From assembly GCA_943368345.1 (NCBI GenBank), contig CALRKY020000005.1:51365-115364 (forward strand): a stretch of 64,000 nucleotides of DNA, in the 5' to 3' direction. Positions 51,717-60,780 of this stretch are shown one piece after another. The notes under the pieces are model-generated. The model was not told the DNA's origin, made no database searches, and was given only the letters and a program-made list of their open reading frames with translations. The stretch comes from JADCGM01 sp943368345. Its GTDB lineage: Bacteria > Pseudomonadota > Alphaproteobacteria > Sphingomonadales > Sphingomonadaceae. Made by a program: the position numbers and the translations under genes. The stretch's first letter is position 1. Every line of letters starts with the position of its first letter.

Positions 51717-53072
51717 ATGGTGCCCGGCATCGCCCACGAGGACGCCACCGGCCTGATGCACGCTTTTCCCTGGTTTGACGTTGCGGTCATCCTGTTGCTC
51801 GTCGCGATCAATGGCGTGTTTGCCATGTCGGAACTCGCCATCGTGTCCTCCCGCCGCCCCCGGCTGCAGGCGATGGCGAAGGTCGGGCGGCGCGGTGCCA
51901 ACACGGCGATCCTGCTGGCGGCCGAGCCGGGGCGGTTCCTGTCGACCGTGCAGATTGGCATTACCGCAGTTGGCATTGTCGCCGGGGCCTATTCCGGCGC
52001 GAGCCTTGGCGGGCCGATGGGGGAGCGGTTGCAGGCGCTGGGCCTGCCCGCCGACATCGCCGGGACGGGCGGGTTTGCAGTGGTGATCGTGCTCACCACC
52101 TATGCCTCGCTTATGATCGGGGAGCTGATCCCCAAGCAATTTGCCCTTCGCTCACCCGAACCCATCGCCTGTTTCATGGCGCCAATCCTTGCTGTGCTGT
52201 CGCGGGTGGGTGCGCCGCTGGTCTGGCTGCTCGATCAATCCAGCGCGCTGGCATTCCGGATGATGCGGCTGAACCGCGAGTCGGACGCGCAGGTGACGGC
52301 GGAGGAACTGCATCTGGTGGTGGCCGAGGCGACCTCCGCCGGGGTGATCGAGGAGAGCGAGCGCCAGATGATCTCGGGCGTGATGCGGCTGGCCGACCGG
52401 CCGGTGCGCGGGGTGATGACACCGCGCGGTGAGGTGGATTGGCTCGATGCCGATGCCGATGACGCCACCATCCGGGCGCGATTTGTCGAAACGCAGCATA
52501 CACGGCTGGCGGTGGCAGAGGGGTCGGTGGACCGGATTATCGGGATCGTTCAGGCCCGTGACGTGGTGCAGGCGCTGATTGAGGGCAAACCATTGGATTT
52601 GCGTCAACTGGTCCGGCGTGCGCCGGTGATCCCGGATATGGCCGACGCGACCGATGCGCTGGCGGTACTGCAGCGCGCGGCGGTGCCGATGGCGTTCGTG
52701 CACGATGAATATGGCCATTTCGAGGGGGTGATCACCCCGGCCGATCTGCTGGCGGCCATTGCCGGGGTGTTCGTCTCCGACGAAGATGCGGACAGCGACC
52801 CGCCGCTGGTGCAGCGGGAGGATGGGTCGTGGCTGGTGTCCGGATCAATGCCGATCGACGAACTTGCCGAACGGCTTGGCATCGACCTTGATGACGACCG
52901 CGATTTCCACACCGCCGCCGGTTACGCACTCGCGGCGTTGAAACGTATCCCGGTGACCGGCGATGTCTTCGCCGCCGACGGCTGGCGGTTCGAAGTCGTC
53001 GATATGGACGGCCGCAAGATCGACAAACTGATCGCAAGTGTGGTGGTGAAGGCTGGGCAGGCGGATTCCTAA
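51717..53072 (+). CDS. Hemolysin-family CNNM/CorC transporter
   Basis: The 451-residue protein has an N-terminal DUF21 (CNNM) membrane domain with four hydrophobic segments (VAVILLLVAINGVFAMSEL, STVQIGITAVGIVAGAYS), a pair of CBS domains (MTPRGEVDWLDADAD, FVHDEYGHFEGVITPADLL) and a C-terminal CorC_HlyC domain (WLVSGSMPIDELAERLGI). Such proteins transport Mg2+ or Co2+ or resist their excess. The start at ATG 51717 (AGGG nearby) is used; an ATG at 51756 is possible. Confidence 0.92.
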   Translation: MVPGIAHEDATGLMHAFPWFDVAVILLLVAINGVFAMSELAIVSSRRPRLQAMAKVGRRGANTAILLAAEPGRFLSTVQIGITAVGIVAGAYSGASLGGPMGERLQALGLPADIAGTGGFAVVIVLTTYASLMIGELIPKQFALRSPEPIACFMAPILAVLSRVGAPLVWLLDQSSALAFRMMRLNRESDAQVTAEELHLVVAEATSAGVIEESERQMISGVMRLADRPVRGVMTPRGEVDWLDADADDATIRARFVETQHTRLAVAEGSVDRIIGIVQARDVVQALIEGKPLDLRQLVRRAPVIPDMADATDALAVLQRAAVPMAFVHDEYGHFEGVITPADLLAAIAGVFVSDEDADSDPPLVQREDGSWLVSGSMPIDELAERLGIDLDDDRDFHTAAGYALAALKRIPVTGDVFAADGWRFEVVDMDGRKIDKLIASVVVKAGQADS

Positions 53073-53224
53073 AGGTCATCTAAGCTGGGAACACGGTACC
53101 AGCGCATTTATCTCGGGCCTGGGAAAGCAATTTCGCGAGGCAGAATGAGCACATCAATTAAGTGCGCTGTCACCGGAATCCCCATAAGGCGAAAGCGCGT
53201 AAAGAACGCGTAGGGGGAATAGCG

Positions 53225-53905
53225 ATGAGTTGTGCATCGACAATCGACTGGGCAGCGACGGGGGCGATGCTTCAAGGTATCGGCACTGTCACTGGCGCCG
53301 TCGCTGTAATCGTCGCTGCCTTTATTGGTGGTAATACTTTCAAGAGCTGGCGGCAACAAAAGCTGTCCGAACGTCGGATCGAGCAGGCAGAAAGGATACT
53401 TACTGCCACCTACAAGGTTCGCCGGGACCTCTCCCATGTTCGCAGCCCCATGATGCTTGCACACGAGTTCGATGCTGCCGAAGAAAGTCTCAAAAAAAGC
53501 GGTCAATGGGACAAGATTGTTGGCGGCGATGACGAGCACCGCAGATGGTCAACTACGCAAGCATATTACAACCGTCTCAACCGAACCAGAGATGACCACA
53601 AAGCGCTGGAAGAATGCCAGCCGATGGCGCGCGCTTTGTTCGGTGAGCAACTGGAGAAGGCAATTGAGAAGCTGAACCATCAATTCTGGACGGTTCAGGT
53701 TTATGTCGATGCTAATCATAGGGACAATACTGGGCACAACGTCGACCATCGGCGCAAAATCGATAGCACAATTTGGGAAGGATATCCGTCACCAGAGGAG
53801 AACGAGGTCGATCAGATTATAGCATCACAAGTGAGACTAATCGAAGGAATATGCGTGCCCGTGCTTCGACTTGAAAGCGGGAGGTCGGACAGGCAAACAA
53901 AATAG
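53225..53905 (+). CDS. Hypothetical protein with one transmembrane segment
   Basis: The 226-residue protein has an N-terminal helix (GIGTVTGAVAVIVAAFIGG) and a long charged, mainly helical cytosolic domain (RRIEQAERILTATYKVRRDL, then QPMARALFGEQLEKAIEKLNHQFW). GC content and codon use are visibly lower than in neighbouring genes, which suggests acquisition. It has its own ribosome site (GGGGGA) and no co-oriented partner. Proteins of this general shape are scattered in bacterial accessory regions, but no function is claimed. Confidence 0.65.
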   Translation: MSCASTIDWAATGAMLQGIGTVTGAVAVIVAAFIGGNTFKSWRQQKLSERRIEQAERILTATYKVRRDLSHVRSPMMLAHEFDAAEESLKKSGQWDKIVGGDDEHRRWSTTQAYYNRLNRTRDDHKALEECQPMARALFGEQLEKAIEKLNHQFWTVQVYVDANHRDNTGHNVDHRRKIDSTIWEGYPSPEENEVDQIIASQVRLIEGICVPVLRLESGRSDRQTK

Positions 53906-53961
53906 GTGAAGTGCCCTGCGATGCATGGCCCCCCTAGGCTAGCAATTCTGGGGACGCAATA

Positions 53962-55038
53962 TTAGTTAGCCATCGCTGCATCGACCTGCGCTGCGGCTGC
54001 CGCCGCCAGCGGTTCAAAGGTCTTTGAGGTTTCGATGGCGTGGGCACTTGCTGCTGTTCCGCGCACCACGCGGCCCTTGATGCCGTGGATGATCGCGGCC
54101 AGGCGGAACATGTTGTAGGCGAGGTAGAAGTTGAGGTTGGGGATGCCGTCCGGGCGTCCGGTTCGCTGGCAATAGGCGGTGACATATTCCGCTTCACTGG
54201 GCAGGCCCAGGGCTTCGAGATTCTGTCCGGCCAGCGCCGCGCTGCCGATGCCGCCGGGCATGCGGTACATCATCAGATGATAGCTGAAATCCGCCATCGG
54301 GTGACCAAGCGTCGATAGCTCCCAATCGAGCACCGCGACGACCTTTGGTTCGGTCGGGTGGAAGATCATGTTGTCGCAGCGGTAGTCACCGTGGACGATG
54401 GAGGTTTCATCGCCGACCGGGATATTGTCCGGCAGCCATTCGACGACCTTGTCCATATTGGGGTCGCGGCCCGCGCCTTCATCTTCCAGATATTGTTTCG
54501 ACCAGCGGCCAATCTGGCGGGCGAAATAATTGCCGGGCTTGCCGAAATCGCCAAGGCCGATGGCGGCATAGTCGGTGGTGTGGAGCGCGGCGATGGTCGC
54601 GTTCATGGCATCAAAATAGGCGCGGCGTTCGGCCTTTGGCTGACCCGGAAAGGTAGAATCCCAGATTACCCGGCCATCGACGCAGTCCATGATGTAAAAC
54701 CAGGTGCCGACAATGCTTTCATCGGTGCACAGACCAAAGGTGCGCGGGGCGGGAAAACCGGTCGAGTGCAGGGCGGTGATCACCTTATATTCGCGGTCAA
54801 CGGCATGGGCGGACGGCAGCAGCGTGCCGGGTGGCTTGCGGCGCAGCACATAATTCTGACCCGGGGTGAGCAGTTTGTAGGTCGGGTTCGACTGCCCGCC
54901 CTTGAACTGTTCGACCGTCAGCGGGCCCTTATACCCGTCGACATTGGCCGCCATCCAATCGGCGAGGCGGGCGGTATCAAATCGGTGCGCCTCCCGGACT
55001 TCCTGGGTGCCCGAAAATTGTTCCTGACGGCTGGTCAT
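53962..55038 (-). CDS. Aminoglycoside phosphotransferase (APH)-family kinase-like protein
   Basis: The 358-residue protein has the kinase-like APH fold: a nucleotide-binding beta-lobe with GGQSNPTYKLLTPGQNYVLRR, the catalytic loop SIVHGDYRCDNMIF (HGDYRxxN) and metal-binding DWE in VLDWELSTLGHP. This is the form fused to or near acyl-CoA dehydrogenases (ACAD10/11-like), and may phosphorylate a small molecule rather than an antibiotic. Its ATG overlaps the purD stop (ATGA). Confidence 0.9.
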   Translation of the reverse strand: MTSRQEQFSGTQEVREAHRFDTARLADWMAANVDGYKGPLTVEQFKGGQSNPTYKLLTPGQNYVLRRKPPGTLLPSAHAVDREYKVITALHSTGFPAPRTFGLCTDESIVGTWFYIMDCVDGRVIWDSTFPGQPKAERRAYFDAMNATIAALHTTDYAAIGLGDFGKPGNYFARQIGRWSKQYLEDEGAGRDPNMDKVVEWLPDNIPVGDETSIVHGDYRCDNMIFHPTEPKVVAVLDWELSTLGHPMADFSYHLMMYRMPGGIGSAALAGQNLEALGLPSEAEYVTAYCQRTGRPDGIPNLNFYLAYNMFRLAAIIHGIKGRVVRGTAASAHAIETSKTFEPLAAAAAAQVDAAMAN

Positions 55039-56300
55039 GCCTGCTCCCGTTCGACTGCGCGCCATCCGATGTCGCGGCGGCAAAAGCCACCGGGCCAATT
55101 GATGGCATCCACCCCTGCATAGGCGGCAGTCTGGGCCTTGGTCACGCTGTCACCTATCGCAGTAACGGCTAGCACCCGTCCGCCGGTGGCGACGAGCTGG
55201 CCCGCAGCATCGCGCGCCGTCCCGGCGTGAAACACCACGGCCCCCGTGGCCGCCGCCGCCTCAACGCCGCTGATCGCGGTTCCGGCGACCGGGGTGCCCG
55301 GATAGCCGTCCGCTGCCATCACCACCGCCAGCGCCGCCGCATCACGCCATATCGGCTTCACCGTGTCGAGCTGCCCGCTGACGGTCGCGTACAGGATTTC
55401 GAGCAGGTCGGAGTCAAGTCGCGCCATCAGCACCTGACATTCCGGGTCGCCGAACCGGACATTATATTCGATGAGTTTCGGGCCATCATCGCCGATCATC
55501 AGCCCGGCGAACAATATGCCCCGGAACGGCATGCCGTCGGCGGCCATCGCCCGGACCGTCGGTTCGATGATTTCGCGCATAGTGCGGTCTGTCATCTGAT
55601 CGGTCATCACCGGCGCAGGGGAATAGGCCCCCATGCCACCGGTGTTGGGGCCGGTATCACCTTCCCCGACGCGCTTGTGGTCCTGGGCGCTGCCGAAGGC
55701 GACGGCATGTTCCCCGTCACAAATGGCGAAGAAACTGGCTTCCTCCCCGGTCAGGAAGTCCTCGATCACAATGGCGCTGCCCGGTGCGGTGAGCAGGCGT
55801 GTGGCGGCCTCCTGGGCCTCGGCATGACTTTCGGCGATGACCACGCCTTTGCCGGCGGCCAGCCCATCGGCCTTGACGACGATGGGGAGGGGTCGGCCAG
55901 CGATGTAGGCGAGGGCGGCGGAAATCTCGTCAAACCGGGCATAGCCTGCGGTTGGGATGCCTGCCCGGTCACACAGCGCCTTGGTGAAGGCCTTTGATCC
56001 TTCCAGCTGGGCGGCGGCGGTGCTGGGCCCGAACACCATGATGCTTTCGGCGACCAGACTGTCGGCCAGTCCGGCCACCAGCGGCCCCTCCGGTCCGACC
56101 ATCACCAGTCCGATGTCATTCTCGTCGCAAAAGCGGACCACGGCGGCGTGATCGGCGATGTCGAGCGGAACGCAGTCTGCCACCTCGGCAATCCCGGCAT
56201 TGCCGGGTGCGCACCATAATTTGTTGAGGCGAGGCGATTGCCGCAATTTCCAGCACAGCGCATGTTCGCGCCCGCCGCTTCCGATCACCAAGACATCCAT
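55035..56300 (-). CDS. purD: Phosphoribosylamine-glycine ligase
   Basis: PurD (GARS) joins phosphoribosylamine to glycine with ATP in purine synthesis. The 421-residue ATP-grasp protein has VIGSGGREHALCWKL, IADHAAVVRFCDENDIGLVMVG in parts, KADGLAAGKGVVI, EDFLTGEEASFFAICDGEHA and YNVRFGDPECQVLM. Divergent from xseA with 51 bases between. Confidence 0.96.
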   Translation of the reverse strand: MDVLVIGSGGREHALCWKLRQSPRLNKLWCAPGNAGIAEVADCVPLDIADHAAVVRFCDENDIGLVMVGPEGPLVAGLADSLVAESIMVFGPSTAAAQLEGSKAFTKALCDRAGIPTAGYARFDEISAALAYIAGRPLPIVVKADGLAAGKGVVIAESHAEAQEAATRLLTAPGSAIVIEDFLTGEEASFFAICDGEHAVAFGSAQDHKRVGEGDTGPNTGGMGAYSPAPVMTDQMTDRTMREIIEPTVRAMAADGMPFRGILFAGLMIGDDGPKLIEYNVRFGDPECQVLMARLDSDLLEILYATVSGQLDTVKPIWRDAAALAVVMAADGYPGTPVAGTAISGVEAAAATGAVVFHAGTARDAAGQLVATGGRVLAVTAIGDSVTKAQTAAYAGVDAINWPGGFCRRDIGWRAVEREQA

Positions 56301-56351
56301 AGCCGCCGAAAGCCCCTACCCGCTGCTGCGCCGGGCGTTGTAAGGGGGGGA

Positions 56352-57749
56352 ATGGCCGGAGACAACCAGAGTGACGCCGCAGGCAACGCGCCCGAATTTT
56401 CGGTCTCCGAAATCGCGCATGCGCTGAAGCGGACGGTGGAGGATGCTTTCGGCAATGTCCGGGTGCGCGGTGAATTGTCCGGCGTCAAGCGCGCCGCCTC
56501 CGGCCATCTGTATCTGGCGCTGAAGGACGAAAATGCCGTCCTTGACGGGGTGATGTGGAAGGGACCCGCCGGTGTCCTGCGGTTTCGACCCGAAGACGGG
56601 CTGGAGGTTATCGCCACCGGCAAGCTGACGACCTACCCCGGGCGCTCAAAGTATCAGATCGTCATCGACCGGATGGAACCGGCCGGGGCCGGGGCGTTGA
56701 TGGCTTTGCTGGAGGCGCGGAAGGTCAAGCTGGCGGCGGAGGGGCTGTTTGATGCGGCCCGGAAACGACCTTTGCCCTATCTGCCCGAGGTCATTGGGGT
56801 GGTGTCATCCCCGACAGGTGCGGTGATCCGAGATATCCTGCACCGCCTCCACGACCGGTTTCCGCGCCATGTCATCCTGTGGCCGGTCTTGGTGCAGGGC
56901 GAGGCTGCCGCCGATCAGGTCGCTGCCGCGATCCGGGGGTTCAACGCCGGCGGAGCATTCGCGCGACCGGACTTGATCATCGTGGCGCGCGGCGGCGGGT
57001 CGATCGAGGATCTTTGGGCCTTCAACGAGGAGGCGGTGGTCCGCGCCGTTGCCGACAGCGACATTCCGGTGATCAGCGCGGTCGGGCATGAGACCGACAC
57101 GACACTGTGCGATTTCGCGGCGGACCGGCGCGCACCGACCCCGACGGCTGCGGCCGAAATGGCCGTGCCCGTTCGGGCCGATCTATTGCTGACGGTTGCT
57201 GACCTTGGTCTGCGGGCCGCACGGGCGGTGACAAAGGCGGCGCAGCTTCGCGCCGAGCGGCTGGCGGCGCTCACCGCCCGGTTGCCCAGCCCGCAAGCCC
57301 TGCTCGGCCTGAAGCGGCAGCGCAGCGACGATCTGGGCTTCCGGCTCCCGCGCGCCCTGCTGGCGAATGTCGAGATCCAGCGGCGGCATTTCGCCACCAG
57401 CGCGGCGGCGCTGCGACCCGCGATGCTGACCGGGCGACTGACGCTTGGACAGGAGCGGCTGGACCGCATTGCGGAACGGTTTGGCATCAGCGGTTCGCAA
57501 TTGGTCGAGCCGCGCCGCCGGGCGCTTGGCCAGGCCAGCCGATTGCTTGAAACGCTGAGCTACAAAGCGACGCTTGGGCGCGGTTATGCGGTTGTCCGGC
57601 GGCGCGATGGTGGCTACGTCAAGCAGGTGGCCGAGGCATCTGGCCCGCTCAGAATTGAATTCTATGATGGGGAGGTCGAGGTTTCCACCGGCGCAACGCC
57701 AAGACCGGTGCGGACCCCGACCAGCCCCGTCCAGGGAGAATTGCTATGA
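56352..57749 (+). CDS. xseA: Exodeoxyribonuclease VII large subunit
   Basis: The 465-residue subunit of the ssDNA nuclease ExoVII has an N-terminal OB fold (FSVSEIAHALKRTVEDAF, GELSGVKRAASGHLYLALKD), the active-site region PDLIIVARGGGSIEDLWAFN then VGHETDTTLCDFAADRRAP and a C-terminal coiled coil. GGGGGG lies just upstream of the ATG. xseB is not next to it. The stop overlaps the DUF2093 start (ATGA). Confidence 0.95.
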   Translation: MAGDNQSDAAGNAPEFSVSEIAHALKRTVEDAFGNVRVRGELSGVKRAASGHLYLALKDENAVLDGVMWKGPAGVLRFRPEDGLEVIATGKLTTYPGRSKYQIVIDRMEPAGAGALMALLEARKVKLAAEGLFDAARKRPLPYLPEVIGVVSSPTGAVIRDILHRLHDRFPRHVILWPVLVQGEAAADQVAAAIRGFNAGGAFARPDLIIVARGGGSIEDLWAFNEEAVVRAVADSDIPVISAVGHETDTTLCDFAADRRAPTPTAAAEMAVPVRADLLLTVADLGLRAARAVTKAAQLRAERLAALTARLPSPQALLGLKRQRSDDLGFRLPRALLANVEIQRRHFATSAAALRPAMLTGRLTLGQERLDRIAERFGISGSQLVEPRRRALGQASRLLETLSYKATLGRGYAVVRRRDGGYVKQVAEASGPLRIEFYDGEVEVSTGATPRPVRTPTSPVQGELL

Positions 57750-57967
57750 TGCTGCAAACCAGTTCGCGCCCGGCGAAGCTTCATTATCTGTCGGGGTCGT
57801 ACCGGGTGATCGCGCCGGGTGACCATGTGCTGTGCGCGGCGACCAGCCAGCGGATTCCGCTCAACCTGCTGCGCTATTGGTCGGCCGAATTGCAGGAGGC
57901 CTATGCCAACGCGACCGTCGCCTCCAAACGCTATGCCGAGGCGAAGGCGCGCGGGACGATCAAATGA
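57746..57967 (+). CDS. DUF2093 family protein
   Basis: The 73-residue protein is a small alphaproteobacterial conserved protein: AKLHYLSGSYRVIAPGDHVL then QRIPLNLLRYWSAELQEAY, often encoded directly after xseA, as here. Its role is unknown. It overlaps xseA and the M23 gene by four bases each, so the three are one unit. Confidence 0.9.
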   Translation: MMLQTSSRPAKLHYLSGSYRVIAPGDHVLCAATSQRIPLNLLRYWSAELQEAYANATVASKRYAEAKARGTIK

Positions 57968-58863
57968 GGCTGGCGTTGGCGCTGATCCTGCTGGCTGCCG
58001 CCTGCGCTCCGAAAAGCCCGTCACCGCCGCCGCCGCCCGCAGCGTTGCCAACGCCCGCTGCGGCCCAGGCACCAAGGGCAGCACCGGCCCGGGTGGTTGA
58101 CGGCGATTTTGCGTTCCGGGGGAAAATCACCCAGGGCGGGCTGGCGGTTGGCCGGGCACCCAGGGGAACGCGCGAACTGACGCTGGACGGCCGGCGTCTG
58201 CGCGTTGATCCTGACGGGCGGTTCCTGATCGGCTTTGGCCGCGATGCCCCGGGCTTTGCGGTGGTTGAGGCGAAACTGGCGGATGGCACAATTGTCCGCG
58301 TCAACCTCCGCATTGCCCCGCGCGAGTGGAAAATCGAACGCATCCCGAGCCTGCGCCAGAATCTCGCGCCCAATCCGGCCTATGAAAAGCTGCGGACCGA
58401 AGAGTTGGACCGGATCAAGGCGGCCCGGGCGATCAATGCCCAGTCGAGCGGCTGGACCGAACAGTTCGGCTGGCCGGTCAAGGGCCGGATCAGCGGCATT
58501 TACGGTTCGCAGCGGATTCTTGGCGGGGTGCCGATGAATTTCCACGGCGGCTTTGATATCGCCGCGCCGTCGGGCACACCCATCGTCGCCCCGGCGAGCG
58601 GCGTTGTTGTGCTGGCCGGTCCGCCGAAGTTCAGCCTGGAGGGCAATTTGCTGATGCTCGATCACGGCAACGGTCTGGTGTCGTCCTTTCTCCACCTGTC
58701 GCGGGTGGATGTGGCGCTTGGCGACCGCGTGGCGAAGGGGCAGCGTATCGGTGCGATTGGCATGACCGGCCGCGCCACCGGCCCGCATCTGCACTGGGGC
58801 ATGAGCCTCGGCGCAACCCGGGTCGACCCGCAATTGCTGCTGCCCCCGATGGACGCGCCTTAG
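57964..58863 (+). CDS. M23-family metallopeptidase, lipoprotein
   Basis: The 299-residue lipoprotein (LLAAAC lipobox) has a Pro-rich linker, a beta-strand region and a C-terminal LytM-type domain with an intact zinc site: NFHGGFDIAAPSGTPIVAP (HxxxD), SSFLHLS and GPHLHWGM (HxH). Unlike the NlpD-like protein at 44.4-45.5 kb, it should be an active endopeptidase cutting peptidoglycan cross-links. It is third in xseA-DUF2093-M23, and its stop overlaps that of the convergent AspH gene. Confidence 0.92.
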   Translation: MRLALALILLAAACAPKSPSPPPPPAALPTPAAAQAPRAAPARVVDGDFAFRGKITQGGLAVGRAPRGTRELTLDGRRLRVDPDGRFLIGFGRDAPGFAVVEAKLADGTIVRVNLRIAPREWKIERIPSLRQNLAPNPAYEKLRTEELDRIKAARAINAQSSGWTEQFGWPVKGRISGIYGSQRILGGVPMNFHGGFDIAAPSGTPIVAPASGVVVLAGPPKFSLEGNLLMLDHGNGLVSSFLHLSRVDVALGDRVAKGQRIGAIGMTGRATGPHLHWGMSLGATRVDPQLLLPPMDAP

Positions 58864-60047
58864 CCGGCTTCCCTCGGATTGGGGTCGAAGCCGCTGGCGT
58901 CGGCGGTGCGGAAAAACGCCCGCAGCATGTCGCGTTCGACCTCGGTGATGTGCGGGTTCCACACGTCGAAAATCAGCACGGCACGGAGCTCGTCGCTGTC
59001 ATTCCAGGCTTCATGTTCGATGGTGTCATCAAAGGCAAAGGCGGTGCCGACCGTCCATTCGCGCGTTTCGCCCCCAACCCGGAAGCCGCATCCTGGTGGT
59101 ACGATCAACGGCAGGTGGACAATCGTCCGGGTGTTGCTGACGCCGGTGTGCGGCGGAATCCGCGTCCGGGGCTTCAGGACCGAGAAAAAGGCCGTGGGCG
59201 CCCGCCCCGGCAGGTCGGCGCGCGGCAGCTGATCGAGCGCCGCCGCAGTCGCCGGACAGCGGGCGAGTGCAGGGGCCACCGGCTCCCCATATTTCCACAG
59301 ATAATAGGAGCTCCAGGCCATCGAATTGTCGAGCGGGGTCCATTTATTCTCGGGCGCACCCGGGTCCATTGAGACATAGGGCGCAAACCCCTCCGCCCCC
59401 TCCCGCAGCAAGGCTTCGATTTCGGCGCGGATGGACGGGGTTGCGGCCTCTATGTCCGCCATCCACGGGAAATGCTCCCGCTCGAAAAATTCATCGGCGG
59501 GCAGGAACGGGAAATGCACACCGGCACAGTCATTGGCATAGACCCGGCGGCGGCCGACTGCGGTGTCGACGGCGGCGTTGAAACGGCGGAGCGCGCGTGG
59601 GTCGACGCCAGCCCGTGCCTCGGCCAGCCCGGCGTCGATGGCGGCCCCGAACGCCGCGGTATGGGCGAGAACGAACTGCTGCGCCTGCGTCAACCGGGCC
59701 GCAAGCGGGGGTGGCAGATGCTCGGTCGGTGGTGCGACGGCCAGCGCCCCGCCCCAGGTCTTGCTCGCTTCCGGCAGTTCACCGAGGCGCTCAAGCAATT
59801 CGGCCTTGCGGACCAGCGCCATGAAATGCACCGCATCGATGGCAAGCGCCCGGTCTAGGCTGCGTCGTTCCCCCGCGTCGTCGCCAAGCAGCCGCTGCGC
59901 CTTGGCTAGGTTCAGCCATAGCGGCGGGGCGGTCGGGTCGGCAGCCGCGGCCCGCGCAAACAGGGTGGCGGCGGTTGCTGCATCGCCGCCATCGAGCGCC
60001 CGCACCCCTTCAGCATTCAGGGTCTGCGGATCGTCAGCGGTCGGCAC
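58860..60047 (-). CDS. Aspartyl/asparaginyl beta-hydroxylase domain protein with TPRs
   Basis: The 395-residue protein starts with TPR-like helices (EGVRALDGGDAATAATLFAR, LLGDDAGERRSLDRALAI) and has a C-terminal AspH-type iron/2-oxoglutarate domain, with RIPPHTGVSNTRTIVHLPL and DDTIEHEAWNDSDELRAVLI holding the two His and the Arg that bind 2-oxoglutarate. In sphingomonads such proteins may hydroxylate a partner or lipid. The GTG at 60047 is chosen since the TPR begins there and the preceding gene ends at 60052; no strong ribosome site is visible. Confidence 0.85.
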   Translation of the reverse strand: MPTADDPQTLNAEGVRALDGGDAATAATLFARAAAADPTAPPLWLNLAKAQRLLGDDAGERRSLDRALAIDAVHFMALVRKAELLERLGELPEASKTWGGALAVAPPTEHLPPPLAARLTQAQQFVLAHTAAFGAAIDAGLAEARAGVDPRALRRFNAAVDTAVGRRRVYANDCAGVHFPFLPADEFFEREHFPWMADIEAATPSIRAEIEALLREGAEGFAPYVSMDPGAPENKWTPLDNSMAWSSYYLWKYGEPVAPALARCPATAAALDQLPRADLPGRAPTAFFSVLKPRTRIPPHTGVSNTRTIVHLPLIVPPGCGFRVGGETREWTVGTAFAFDDTIEHEAWNDSDELRAVLIFDVWNPHITEVERDMLRAFFRTADASGFDPNPREAG

Positions 60048-60051
60048 CGGA

Positions 60052-60564
60052 CTACCCAACGCGGGCTCCCCGGACGGCGATGCCGCCGTCAAACCCGATG
60101 AAATAGCCGCCGACGGCGCCGCGCTTGATTCGCACTTTTGACCCGGGTTTCGGATCGCGGCGGACGATTTCGCTGGTGCGCCAGACTGCCCCGCCGTCGA
60201 TAACCACCGTGAACATGCCATATTTTTCGGCCCGGACGCTGATGACGGTGCTTTCGATCACATCCGTCGTATCATCGGCGCTGTCGTCCCCGGAAAAGAA
60301 CGGCAGTTTGGGCATGACGAACCCGAACAACGCCCGCCGGGTTTTCCGGACATCCTCCCGGTCAACCACGGCAATCTGCCCCTTTGCGGTGGCGTCGGCG
60401 AGGGCGCCAGCGGTCCGATCATAACAGGCGAGCCGCCGCGCATCATCGGCCTCCGCCTTGCAGGCAACGAGCGCGCTGACCAGAGGAGATTCGGGCGTGT
60501 CCTTGGCCACAGCGGTCGTCGCCACCAATCCCGCCAGCACGCCGAAAAGCAAATATGTCCGCAT
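60052..60564 (-). CDS. Exported protein with RLACYD motif
   Basis: The 170-residue protein has a signal peptide (RTYLLFGVLAGLVATTAVA), then LVACKAEADDARRLACYDRTAG, the C...DD..RLACYD element seen in several small exported proteins (including type VI secretion-associated VasI/TagO-like ones) whose role is unclear. The C-terminal half is beta-rich. The ATG at 60564 is preceded by GGGAG. The stop codon lies four bases from the AspH gene start, so they are co-transcribed. Confidence 0.7.
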   Translation of the reverse strand: MRTYLLFGVLAGLVATTAVAKDTPESPLVSALVACKAEADDARRLACYDRTAGALADATAKGQIAVVDREDVRKTRRALFGFVMPKLPFFSGDDSADDTTDVIESTVISVRAEKYGMFTVVIDGGAVWRTSEIVRRDPKPGSKVRIKRGAVGGYFIGFDGGIAVRGARVG

Positions 60565-60638
60565 CCCACGCTCCCGCATTCCGTCCCCCGCCCCTTGCCA
60601 TGTTTGCCCCGGTCAGGGGATGTGTCGATTTTGCAACA

Positions 60639-60688
60639 GGGGTTCACGATACGGTAAACCAATGTCGTTGCACGGTTGCGTGAACCCC
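60639..60688 (+). promoter_or_regulatory. Inverted repeat upstream of the large TonB receptor
   Basis: GGGGTTCACG (60639-60648) and CGTGAACCCC (60679-60688) are perfect inverted repeats separated by 30 bases, about 90-140 bases upstream of the start codon. This could be an operator with two half-sites for a dimeric repressor. The regulator is not identified; no regulatory gene lies next to it. Confidence 0.45.
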
Positions 60689-60780
60689 CACCGGGCTTTC
60701 ATACACGGTTCATGTGCCGATTGGTGCGTCCCTGTAGCAAGCAGCGGCGTGGCCACCGGGCAAAAACTGAGGGGACTAAA

